Below, in pieces: positions 1 through 11,300 of a DNA stretch of 64,000 bases. The notes beneath the pieces were generated by a model. The model was not told where the DNA came from and searched no databases. It saw only the letters and a program-made list of their open reading frames with translations. Origin of the DNA: Nyssa sinensis (Eukaryota; Streptophyta; Magnoliopsida; Cornales; Nyssaceae); the NCBI GenBank assembly GCA_008638375.1, contig CM018031.1, positions 13,880,062-13,944,061 on the forward strand. The letters run 5' to 3'. Positions within the stretch are counted from its first letter, which is position 1. Each line of letters opens with the position of its first letter. Made by a program: the position numbers and the translations under genes.

Positions 1-2623
1 AAAATATATATATTTTATTAAATAGGTTGTTTATTATTACATTTATAATATTCATATATTGGGCATGAGTTAAAACATATATATGTTTTTTTGACTAAGT
101 TAATGCGCTTCATAAATTATTATGACAATTGAAGGATTATTCTATGCCTCTATATATGAGAGATCCTTTGGCCCACTTGGGAGAGATTAGATGAAAAGTT
201 AAAATCTAACTGTTTTCTTTTTCTTTTTCTTTTTCTTTTTTTCAATTTTGTTTTCTATCTAATATTTATCCCTCATGTGTTTTGGGTCTAATTCATACTA
301 ATTCTATTTTTAATTTTAGATTTTGATTAACAGATTGATATTGTGAATTAGGTTGTTATTACATTGTTTTAGAAAAAATAATTTATGAAATTTCTTAAAA
401 TTTCCCAACATTTATCTTTCTACTGAATTTCAAACATGCAATCATGAATGTATGATATGCAATTAACTCAGTGGTTTGGTTTATTTTTTATTGATAGCAT
501 AGTCAATTACTGGCGTCCAAAGTATTTATATCCTGCTAACCCGCTCCCCCTAGTTTGTCCCTACAAAAACTAGAACTCTGCCCTCTGTGAGAATAAATAT
601 ATAAATATCATTGAATCATTACCCTTTTAATCCCAAGTGATTGGTTGAGTGTAATAAGTGCCGTTTATAAGGGGCTTACTTTCTAAGTTTAAAAGTTTGA
701 CTCTCATTTGTCTGTATCTCTAAAATCAAAGTTAATAATCCGAACGTTATATGACCTTGAGCAGACGGTAATCCTATGTAGAGAGAGAAAGATTAGTCGG
801 GTTCTAACTGTTTGAATATCTCTTTTGTTTGGACAAAAAAAAAAATTATTATCCCTTTCTGCACTAATTTAACATTTGGTAGTAATATTTCTTTGTATGC
901 TTGTAATGGGATGAATTGAGTTGCTCGAGTTATTCTCCGGAGGGAGCTTGGTAAGAATAAATAATTCAACATTACACTTCAAACTTCCTTCTTATGAAAA
1001 AAAAATTATTTATTTTTTCATATTGCATTTGAATCAATAAATATCAAACATATTAGTAAAATAGTGAGCCACACCTTACTTTTGTTAACGTGTCTAACAC
1101 TTGTTCACCTGAGTCCAATAAACCTAGAATCAATTGATATATATTTTCCTTCTCCCACCAAATGGTAATAATTAAAATGGTATCTATTGACAAGGATCAA
1201 AATATCGTTTCAATATATAGTTTCAGTTTGTCCGGAAATAGAAACGTTTCGGAAACATAATGAAAACATGTGGAAACATAATTTAAAATTTTTTTTTATA
1301 CCAAAATCCTATTTATTGAATATTTGTGCATGTTTAAGGCATATACATCATATTCATAATAAATGACACTAATTCATGATAAATGACATAATAGATATAT
1401 ACTATGTAATATCAACAAATTAGATAATTTGACACAAGTTACATATAAAATAAAAAGTAAAACAAATAGTGATTTAAATTTATTATAATTAGTAACTTAA
1501 TATTAAAATAGTTGTTTCTCTATACTTTATTTTTCTTACTACTTTTTTATTATTTTAGGAAAAATAATAGAAATATCTTCTTGTAATTTTGAGTTTTAAT
1601 CCTTGAAAAATAAATGAATATTATTTTTTACTAACTTCTAAAATTATTGTTGATATAAAAGAAATGTTTCCTCTGATTCGGTATGTTTCCACTAGTTTCG
1701 GTATGTTTTCAAAGAAACAATTTTATTTTCATGAAAACATGTGAATTTTCATATTCCACTAGTGTTTCGTTTCGGTTCCCTGAGAAACGGAAACATTGCG
1801 ACCGTTTCGATGGAAAAGAAACGAAATTTTGATCATTGTCCATTGGTCTAGAAGAAGGATGGAATGGGGGTGGTGTTTAATTTTGAGTTAAGTACTAATT
1901 ATTAGTTGTGATTTTTTTTATAAGTTAATATTCATTTTTAAAAAACTTATATTCATTTTACAAATAATAAATTTCAATCGTATGATCATACTTCAATCTG
2001 GAACATAAGTAAACTCTCTTTAAATGTGGGAGATCGAGGTGGCCTAAGAATATTTTTGCAATCATTAGCTGAGATTATCTACAACACTCTCTTTAAATCT
2101 TATGAAATAGGTCACAATCCGAACCCAAACTTTATATATATATATAAGGGTCTTGATAGTCAAGTGTAAATTTATCCTGGCCCTCTCAGGATATCCTGTG
2201 TGTTGGGGGGGTTTCATTTTCCAATCTAACTTTTTGATTGCTTGAGATGATGAATGATTAAATAGAATCGTTTGTAGTGGGACACAGTTGGCTATGAAAG
2301 ATATATATTGGTTTTTATTAAATTACTACTTCTTTTTTTTTGTGGGGTTGTGAAATTGACATCCTTTGTCTTCCATTTTCAGGTTTTTAAAATTAATGGT
2401 GGCAGGAGAACGCATTGGATGCGCTTTTTGCTTCATTTTTTACATTAAAATAAAAAAAAAAAAAAATTGCTTCATTTTGGATCAAGAAACCACTTTCTGA
2501 GAAAAGTCTTTTTCTCTTCAGTAAATTTTTTTTTTTTTGAATAATGTCAATAATATTTGATAAATTAACATAGATAAAAATAAATAAATACGGACGGGTC
2601 TCACTGTTTTTTCAAGGAAGCTT
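1..2623. repeat. Long direct repeat, copy 1
   Basis: This block returns in the same orientation at 61777-64000, base 1 aligning with 61777 and base 2623 with 64000. The two copies are nearly identical by eye, with scattered substitutions and small indels. Two larger differences stand out: about 375 bp at roughly 872-1247 and about 16 bp near 806-821 are present here and absent from copy 2. The repeat starts at the first base of the window and copy 2 runs to the last, so its true ends are not visible. No gene is recognisable inside it; it carries a MITE-like element (1194-1834), homopolymer runs and a CTTTTT microsatellite near 218-241. Confidence 0.95.
1194..1834. mobile_element. MITE-like element inside the direct repeat
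   Basis: The left end reads GGATCAAAATATCGTTTC and the right end, read on the other strand, GATCAAAATTTCGTTTC, giving imperfect terminal inverted repeats of about 17 bp. Flanks ATTGACAA (1186-1193) and ATTGTCCA (1835-1842) match at 6 of 8 positions and could be an old target duplication. There is no transposase. The interior has several GGAAACAT and GTTTC motifs. In the second copy of the direct repeat the left end is missing, so only one terminus survives there. The superfamily cannot be assigned firmly; the target-site length would fit hAT or Mutator-like. Confidence 0.55.
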
Positions 2624-3352
2624 TTACGTGATGGTCCGTGATTTCAAACTCCACACGGAACACCAAACGTATACGCATTGTTGTCAAAATTCTGGTGGAC
2701 CAAAATGAAAGAGTTCACGATTGCAGGTTCAGTGGAAGACCGAAGAGGTGGCACAAATAGGTTTTCCTATCCAAACACAATCGGGACCATTTACCGTACT
2801 AAAGTTTACTGTGTTCTGGAACTTATCCTGGCTAAATTTGGATGAAAAAGACAAGCTGAGGTTGAATTGTACTGGTTCAATTATATCCATTCGACCATAA
2901 TTCGTCCAAGTTTGATCAAACTAATAACATACACAAAAAGTGATCATCTTTAGCACTATCATTTACGTATTTCAACTTCTCTTTCTGTTTTCTTTTTCTC
3001 TATTATTAACACTAATATCATTTTCAGAACTGTCACTTTATGACTTAAAATTTTTCAGTTAGGATCTATTTGCTTGTCTGACTCAACTTAAACCTAATAA
3101 ATATAGAGTCATATTTTTAAATGATTTGTTTTTTTGAGTCAATTGACTCGACTTTAATTGAATCTTTCATTAATAAATGGTATGATTGGTCTCTTAAATT
3201 AATCGATCCAAAAAATAGAATACTAAGTTATAAAATAAAATATATTTTAAAACAATTTGTCAAAATAAAAATGATTATGACTATCCATTTCTCTCACAAA
3301 AAAGTTTACTAATTGTGTTATGATCAAAAAATGAGTTGTCCAATCTTGAGAT
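2624..3352. other. Intergenic, no gene seen
   Basis: AT-rich DNA with no recognisable coding, RNA or repeat structure. A 63-codon open frame at 3121-3312 has low-complexity composition and no family resemblance, so I do not call it a gene. Confidence 0.5.
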
Positions 3353-4187
3353 TATTGGATTGTCCTACATCGTCCGTCTCTAACTCCTCTAGTCTATTTA
3401 TATGGTTGGTTGTCTATCTCCTTAATACCTGGGTTTTAAGGAACTGAATGGGCTGAGCCTCCAATTTTCAACATGGTATCAGAGTTAGGCCAGAGCCCAA
3501 CCTTAGGCTAGATGCACGAGGCCGCTCCCTAGCTTCCCTCTGCTGACAATGTAGTCCAGGGGGCGTGTTAGATTGTCCCACATCACCCGTCTCTCGTTCC
3601 TCTGGTTTATTTATATGATTGGTTGCCCCTCTCTTTAACACCTGGGTTTTAAGGAGCTAAATGGGATGTAGTCCAGGGGGCGTGTTAGATTGTCTCACAT
3701 CGCCCGTCTTTAGCTCCTCTAGTCTATTTATATGGCTGCCCCTCTCCTTAACACCTGGGTTTTAAGGAGCTGAATGGGTTGAGCCTCTAATTTTCAACAT
3801 GGTATAATGTAGTCTAGGGGGCATGTTGAATTGTCTCACATCGTCCGTCTCTAGTTCCTCTGGTTTATCTATATGATTGTTTGTCTCTCTCCTTATCATC
3901 TAAGTTTTAAGGAGCTGAATGGATTGGGTCTCTAATTTTTAACATGGTATCAGAGCCAAGACAGAGCCCAACCTTGGGCTAGATGCACGGGGCCGCTCCC
4001 TGACTTCCCTCGATGCACGAGGTTGCTCCCTGGCTTCCCTTTGCGAGTAATGTAGTTCAAGGGGCGTGTTGAATTGTCTCACATCGCCCATCTCTAACTC
4101 CTCTGGTCTATTTATATAGCTGCTTGTCCCTCTCCTTAACACTTAGGTTTTAAAGAGCTGAATGGGCTGAGCCTCCAATTTTTAACA
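3353..4187 (+). mobile_element. Tandem TRIM retrotransposon array (five LTRs)
   Basis: Five copies of a roughly 100-121 bp LTR lie head to tail at about 3353-3473, 3566-3665 (3' end missing), 3683-3799, 3824-3944 and 4067-4187. Complete copies begin near TGTTRGATTGTC and end in AACA. LTRs 1, 3 and 4 are followed directly by TGGTAT-type primer-binding sites for initiator Met-tRNA; copies 1 and 4 extend to TGGTATCAGAG. Short internal domains end in a purine-rich tract, TCCAGGGGGCG or a close variant, immediately before the next LTR. Internal segments are full length after LTRs 1 and 4 and shortened after LTRs 2 and 3. There is no coding capacity. This is the structure of a terminal-repeat retrotransposon in miniature, multiplied by unequal recombination. 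No target duplication is clear. Confidence 0.85.
3474..3486 (+). promoter_or_regulatory. tRNA-Met primer-binding site of TRIM
   Basis: TGGTATCAGAG follows the AACA end of the first TRIM LTR. It is complementary to the 3' end of plant initiator tRNA-Met and would prime minus-strand DNA synthesis. A second full copy lies at 3945 and a truncated one at 3800. Confidence 0.8.
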
Positions 4188-4839
4188 GAAATAGGTTTTA
4201 ACTTCTATTTTAATGACATATAAGCGATAAGAAAAAATTTTGAAAGTATGCATGAGCGATAAAAATATTAAAAATAAAATACAAATATTTTAAATTCAAA
4301 TATCCTTTACACTCATGACAACTAGAGTTTATCAAAGAAAAAAAGTGACAAAAATGTTAAAATTCCAACTAACCTTAATTTCTTTATTATATCATATCAT
4401 TTTATTTTTTAAAATTTTAGGAAATCATTAAGATGGATGTATTAAATTCTTATTAATACATATTAAACTTGAATTGCCATCACTACAATAAAAATAAAAA
4501 TAAAAGAAACAAATGAAATCAAATGCACATCTTCAAGTTCAAACAACAAATGAGCCTGTCAACTGGCATGACATTAATGTCATGGATGTATGTATTTATA
4601 TGGGTGGATGGGCAACATATTTAATCCCATCAGATATCTATGTGGACCCCAAATTTAAGCATGATCGGTGGAGAATGACAATTGCATATCCATATCAGAA
4701 GTCCTCATTTTCGAGGGTCGTAAATTAATCAACACATTTGACTTTTATCGTTTGGCCCGGAGTTGGAATAAATGGAGTAGGACGGACGGATTTGAGGCGG
4801 AGGGTCCTTCTCAGTCGGGTTATCCGAGTTTTTATTTAT
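4188..4839. other. Intergenic, no gene seen
   Basis: AT-rich sequence. Open frames of 61-71 codons at 4513-4728 and 4668-4853 overlap and resemble no family. The stretch 4745-4835 is locally GC-richer and leads directly into a dispersed repeat. Confidence 0.4.
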
Positions 4840-5170
4840 TTTTAAAATTTTAAATTTTAAGTTTATTTTATTAAATTAGTTATAATTAACATATTTTAAA
4901 TAAAATAATACATTATTAAAATAAAATATATATATTAATAAAAAATTAAAATATTATTATTATTTTTTAAACATATAATTCTATTAAATTTGTATAAATT
5001 TTTAATAAGTGACCAAAAAATATTATTATAATTATTAGTTATGTAGTATAAAAATTTATTATGATTTTATTTTATATAATCAGAGAGGACGCGATGAGAT
5101 ATTTTCTTATTAAATTCTAACAAGATAAAAATATTTTTTTCTAAACCTGTCTTATTAAAAATGAGGTTGA
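4835..5170 (-). repeat. Dispersed AT-rich repeat, copy A
   Basis: Read on the minus strand, this segment resembles 18600-18925 on the plus strand: a shared block around TTAATTATAA and ACTAATTTAATAAAAT, and a shared stretch running CACTTATTAAAAATTTATAC followed by AAATTTAATAG. The two are therefore inverted copies of one dispersed repeat, probably a non-autonomous transposon. No ends or target duplications could be fixed. Confidence 0.55.
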
Positions 5171-6149
5171 CGAGTTCTTAAAAAAATGAATTAAATTATT
5201 ATTAGTAGCCCCAAGAACTTTGTACATCCATCGAATCCCAAGGTACAGGATCGCACTTGTATTCCTCGTGTATTTTCATTTACTAGGAAAATATAGACTA
5301 CTTTGGATCATGGGTAAAAAAGTATAATATGATAAAAGTGTAATTTAAAAAGATATAATTTAAATTAAATTGTAAATATTTAAATAAATATATTTTAAAT
5401 AATATTATAATATTTAAAAGTATTGAATATTATATATATATATAAATTAAATATTTTAAAATGAGAGCATAGAAAAAAATATGCACCGACATTTTTTTAA
5501 AATGAGTCTTTAAATTTAAAAATATTTAAACAGATATTTTGAAAATATAAAAACAAACATTCAATACAAAAAATTTAATTTAAATTTCAAAACGTCCTAT
5601 GTAAAATCACAGTCGTTTGTACGAACATGTCTCTTATGAAAGAGAGAGAGTAAAGAGGGGCTTTAATCAGAATCACAGGGAACGACTCCTCACTGATCAG
5701 TTCACACTTTGCACCTTTACTTTTCTGACATTTGGAATCCCACTGCCAAAAATCCACCGGTCCTCGTGACCCCACAATTTTAGCCAATCAACAAACCCGT
5801 AGGCCGCTAAGCAATGCTATTCTTACCCGGCTATGCATCCTATTTTTCTTTTCTTTAATTCTTCCCTTTTTCCCATTTCTACCTAAAAAATAACACGTGA
5901 AACTGTTCGGAATTCATCCGATCGCCTGTGTATATTTTACTTGGACACGTAACGCGAAAACCTGAAATATACGAACTGTAACACATCCCTCTCTAACTAG
6001 ATAAACAGCACATTTTCTATTTTAAAATGACATTATATTATTTCCTTTTTTTTTAAATACCACATAGATGGAAAATAATTAATAGAAAATTAGTATAATT
6101 TTAAAATTGAAAAAAATGTTATCGAAAATTGTCAAATTATATATGAAGA
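5171..6149. other. Intergenic, no gene seen
   Basis: AT-rich DNA with a short GC-richer patch at about 5590-5960 that has no recognisable gene; a 66-codon minus-strand frame there (5787-5587) matches nothing I know. Confidence 0.4.
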
Positions 6150-6330
6150 CTAGGGCTGAAAACGGATCGGATCGGATTCGGACCGGACCAGATAAGATTC
6201 GATCCGAATCCGATCCATTTAATAAAAAATCTGATCTGATCCGTTAATCTGACGGATCAGGCGAATGTTAATCCGTATTCGAATCCGTTAATAATTGGAT
6301 ATCCGATCCGTTTAGTAATCAGGTAGCTAA
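6150..6330. repeat. GGATC/GATCC-rich repeat
   Basis: GGATC or GATCC, often as CGGATC or GATCCG, recurs more than ten times in about 170 bp after the sequence AGGGCTGAAAACGGATCGG. Stretches of this type occur at the ends of non-autonomous DNA transposons in plants. The other end was not found. Confidence 0.45.
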
Positions 6331-6852
6331 ACGTTTGAGACTAGATGACTAAAATTTGTATTACTAAAAATACTTTTTCACATTGAAAGTAATGAAATAA
6401 TGTGATAATTTGTATTCAAAATGAAAATGAAATGGGAGTTCATTTCATTCATGATGTTCATGAAGAGGGTTTTGCAAGGAGAATCTACAATCTAATTTCA
6501 AATGTATTTTCTTTATTATAATGGATATGATTTTTCCTTAAAAGAAAAAAAAAATTGTGAATAATAAGAGCTTTAAAGTTTTGAGGGTGGACCAAAGTCC
6601 TACTTGGATACTCTATATAGGACAACTTTATGTCTCAGACTCTTGTACCTCTTTAGGACTCCTAGTTTGGATGAGACATATCAATAACAACGTTTTTGTA
6701 ATTTTTTATGAGCAAAGTACATTCACCACTTTATTATTGAAGCATTGATAATGGAACTTTGGACCAGTGCTAAGATATGGTCCCAATTTCACATCACCAA
6801 TTTGCAAGCTCACAATTAAGTTGGTACAAAATCTTCTTTGTTGGTCACAAGA
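6331..6852. other. Intergenic sequence beside the gap
   Basis: No kinase exon is recognisable here, although the receptor gene on the far side of the gap should continue on the minus strand for roughly 140 more residues. A minus-strand frame adjoining the gap has no family resemblance. The sequence has the look of a repeat, such as LTR or transposon DNA. Confidence 0.4.
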
Positions 6853-6952
6853 NNNNNNNNNNNNNNNNNNNNNNNNNNNNNNNNNNNNNNNNNNNNNNNN
6901 NNNNNNNNNNNNNNNNNNNNNNNNNNNNNNNNNNNNNNNNNNNNNNNNNNNN
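6853..6952. other. Assembly gap (100 N)
   Basis: Exactly 100 N, the conventional length for a gap of unknown size. It cuts the MRH1-like gene inside its kinase domain; the last readable residues are LTPPE. Confidence 0.99.
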
Positions 6953-8267
6953 ACTTCGGGTGGGGTGAGCTTGTGAATGTGCTCAAGACAGTATGCCATG
7001 CCCATAACTATTCGAAGTCGCGTTCCCCAGTCCAAGTGCTCCGCTTCTTTTACTGCATGGCATCCAGAATTCAACATCAAGTAAACCATAGACACTTAAT
7101 TTACTTTAATACTAATGCATATGTAATTTAGAATTCAACATCAACCAAACTATAAACACTCAAAACTGTAAAGTCAATTTTCAAATGCATGCACAGAACA
7201 TATAGACCAGAGTTAATGCACCAATTGTGTCACACAATGTCACGGCATTTAAAAACTAATGCAGGTGTAATTCAGTACATATAAGTTCCCCTACCATGAC
7301 AATGCATATAATGGTATAAAAAATGGGCTGGAAATTATATGATTACAAATTTGCAAAAGGCAATTGAAGAACAAAAACAATCCACTTAAAATTTATCATT
7401 TGAGACAATTGTGCAGCTTGCACACTATTAAAATCAGACACACAACAAAGGACTATCTAGTATCTAGCATGCAAATTCCATACCAAAAGTAGACTCTTGA
7501 TAAACTTGAAGAGAGCATATGGACATAACAATTCTGGTGAATATCAAAAATTTGAACATCAAACATTTCTATATGATTTTAGACCCGGCTGAAGATTCAG
7601 AGTTATGGATCCTATGAACAGTCTTAATTGTGTTAGTATATCAAATCTGAAGTTCCAGGAGAATGAAATTGTTTCAGTGATAAGAGAATGTATTGAGTGG
7701 AAACCGTTATACAGCTGGTCCCTCGCATATCTTCCCCGCTTTCAGTGAATATGCATAAGATAGGACTACTCTCAAGCAAAACCCCTTATTTCATTTCAGA
7801 TTATATGTATGAAATTCTGAGATATCAAAGAACTCACTGTGTAGATGCTCAAATAGCGTCCCATTTGGAGCATATTCAAAAACCATCATTCTTGTAAAAG
7901 GTTCCTCTTCTTCACAATACCCAATAAGGTTCAGAAAGTTCTTGTGATTGACTTTTGATAGTGTGTCTATCTGAAAAATGACCAAAAGTAACATTTAGAG
8001 TGTCAGACTGAATGTAAGATACATAAAAATTGGTGAGATTTGTGTTTGACGTGCCTTCTTTCTGAATTGGGTTTCCAAATTCTTTGACCAGTCTTCAGCT
8101 GACTTCACTGCAGCAGATGTCACTGCTATTTCAACTCCACTTGAAAGAGTCCCTTTGTACACTGTGCCATCTGATAAAGAACCAATTATGTTACTGAAAT
8201 CTTCGCAAGCTGTTTCAAGTTCTGATCGCTGGAGCTTTGGTACACCTGGAATGCAGATTTGCAATCA

Positions 8268-8302
<35 letters not shown>

Positions 8303-11300
8303 ACATATATTGAGATAGCACCAAAAGAAATTATTGCCCCACATTTGAGGACTGGAAGACAAAGTTTTGAACTTTATATGTGCCACACATGCAGGGAGCT
8401 TGGAACTCTCTGTCCACGAAGGCAGCCTTTTATCTGATTATAAGATATAAGAGGAAAGAATAAATTTTCATCTAAACTACAATAGTTCCAAGGTTTTTTT
8501 TTTGGGTAATTACAATAGTTCCAAGGTTGTCATCAATTAACAGGATCTAGTGCTCTAGGGTCTGAACCAATGAAGGTTGGGTCCTAACCCACTGCATGCT
8601 TGGCGTGCATTCAGTAATGCAGTCACAAATCTGTCTCCATTTGTCTTTGAGGAGCCTTGCTAGTTGGAATAAAAACTTTGGTCTCATGAAAAAGAAAAAT
8701 ACCTGTTACAAATGCTTTCTGCAGCTGCCCACTTAATCCTGTTGTCCAAGGCTTGACAGTAACCACCTTACTTCGACAGAAGAAAATGCCAAGGGCTGAA
8801 ACAAATATGACTAAAGAAACCCCTATAACCAAAGACCATATTAGAACCATGTGATGATTCGATTTGGAACCATTTTCTATGATAGGGCTTGGAGTTGAAG
8901 CAGGGGAAGGGAATGGAGCAGGATGTGACTCGGGTGGTTTAGAATCAACAATTGGAGGATTTGCTGGAGCTAGTGAAGCTGGACTTGGTGGTAGTATAGG
9001 TGAGGGTGAAGGGGGCAAAGAGTCTGATGGGGAAAAAAGCGGAGATTCTGGAGTAGATGATATAGATGTTGATGGGGGAATAAAAGGTGTTAATGGTGAA
9101 TCTGAGGGGGGCAACGACGATGATAACAGGGATGGTGACGGTGACGGTGACGGTGACGAAGAGAGAAAAGGGGATGGTGATGATTTGGAACTCCTCCTAT
9201 TGTGTTTGTTCCTCTCAGCTTTTGGAGAATGCGGGGCATCTGCCACCTGCAGCAGCCTCCGCTGAACTATATCTCCAGGTTTCCTGACAGAAATAAAAGA
9301 AATCATCATAAAGCAGATGCAGACAATTTGATTCATTTTATACCACTGTGAACAAGTTAGTTTGTGAGAAAAGTTTGTGGTATTTGTGATTGATTTAAGA
9401 TTTCCTCATTAGTACAATGAAGCAAAAGTAAATGTAGTGAACTACCATTCTATCAGCCTGAACAAAGACAACTCCTACTTCTCCTAGACAACCACTTTTT
9501 TTAAGGTCCAACACTCAAGATTTTTATACCAAGATTACATAACCATTAGATCATGTATAATTTAACAATTCATTAATATCACTAACAATTCCAAAGTAAT
9601 GAGAAAAATCCTAAATTATTTCCAATAGTTCCCTTGAAACAATATTGCTTCTTCTACTACTACATTTCTCCTTTTCTTCCCTCGTTATCGTTGATTTGTA
9701 ACTTTTCTTCCATCAAGCCATATGTGTTTGCTGCGTTAGTATAATCCAGTCTGCTGTGTTCGAACTGTAAATGACTGTCCATGTGGAAGGTTTGAGAGGT
9801 AAAATATCACCTTATTTTCAATTCGTTTCCAATCCTCCTCCTAGGGGCGGGGGAGCAAATTTACTCTCTCCTGCCTGCCAGTGGAGTCTCTGTTTCACAT
9901 CCATAAATTGGGTTTTATATGCTGTCTGAAGATCTAGTCCACAATAGCAACCCATGGTTGTAATAAACAGAGTTGAAATCTTCTTCTCACAGGCTAACAT
10001 ATTAAATTAACTGGGCTTTTGAAATCAATTCCATAAACATTTTCCTTTTGCATTCTCACACCAGTTTATAAAGGGGCTATTGCTTCGTATAACGGTAAAA
10101 ACACTTGGGAATTCTCACACCAGTTTCTTTACTTTAATTTGTTATCATACGTTCTTGTTTTTAGAAGATGCATTGTAGAAGCCTATTACCCCAATTTCAC
10201 CCCACCCCCGTGAACAAAAAGATTTGCATGTTAGAATTATTAGAAGGAAAAAAGGCTTCACATTGACCACACTTACCAAATACTAGATCTGCTATTGCAA
10301 CTAGCCCCTAAAGCAGCACTAGTTAGCTGGTTCTCATCCACTTGAAATTCAGACAGCATCTTAAGCTTATAAAGTTCAGGAGATATGCTACCAAGGAACT
10401 TGTTGTCGTCCAGTAAACTGCAGTAATGGTCCCAAGATTGAGTTGAAACAAGCTCAGGTGAGCATAGGTATTATAGTGGCTTAAAGATTATAAAGGATGA
10501 ACTCACAGAATTGACAGGGACAGGTTATTGCCAAGATCAGATGGAAATGGTCCACTGAAGTTATTGTGTCCCAAGTCCAACACCTCGAGCTCCTTCAATT
10601 CTCCAACCTCTTGAGGAATGGTTCCAGAAAAAGAATTGTTGCGTAAAATACTGCAGGGACGTAGATAAGAATAAAAAATATATATACAGAAGAAATAACA
10701 AATTATTTGGGTCCATGAACTAGATTCGTATACACACATAGACTTTATGTAAGTTAGCTTCCCGAGTTCGGGTGCCAGTGTTCCTCCGAGACAAAGATCT
10801 TTCAAATTCCTGCAATATGTACTGAATCGTTAAGGGTACTAAAAGATGGCCGTCAAACAAGGACTACACCTAAAATATGTAATGAATCGTTAAGTGAAGA
10901 AACGTAAAGATCACTCCATCAATGCCTAGATTACATCTAACCAACTATAATATGATCATCATGCACACAATTGAATTCTTTGTAATCTTAACACTTCAAG
11001 GAGAACACCTTCATTAATAACTGGTATCTTCAGCAGTTTCATTCCACTTACAATGGTAACAATATGAAACTCCAGCAAAGTGGAAATGTTAATATACAAC
11101 CAAAGCTTTTTTTTATAGGTAATTAAATTTTATTAATCAAAAACAATTTAAAACAAATGATTTATCAGCTTAAATTTATCCATGAAAAAGCTACTGTAAA
11201 ATGCTGTTATCCTGGAAATCTGCAATTCAGATCACAAGAATACAAAACAGATTATTTCTGTGCCAATATGCATGGTAGATGGTGGGTTGTTTTCAATATC

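Noticed and set aside
3939..4142. 67-codon minus-strand frame with RE/RP repeats
   Set aside because: It lies wholly within the TRIM array and its repeats mirror the repeated internal domain.
8864..9265. 133-codon plus-strand open frame rich in Gly, Asp and Glu
   Set aside because: It is the antisense of the Ser/Pro-rich stalk exon of the receptor gene; composition follows from that exon.
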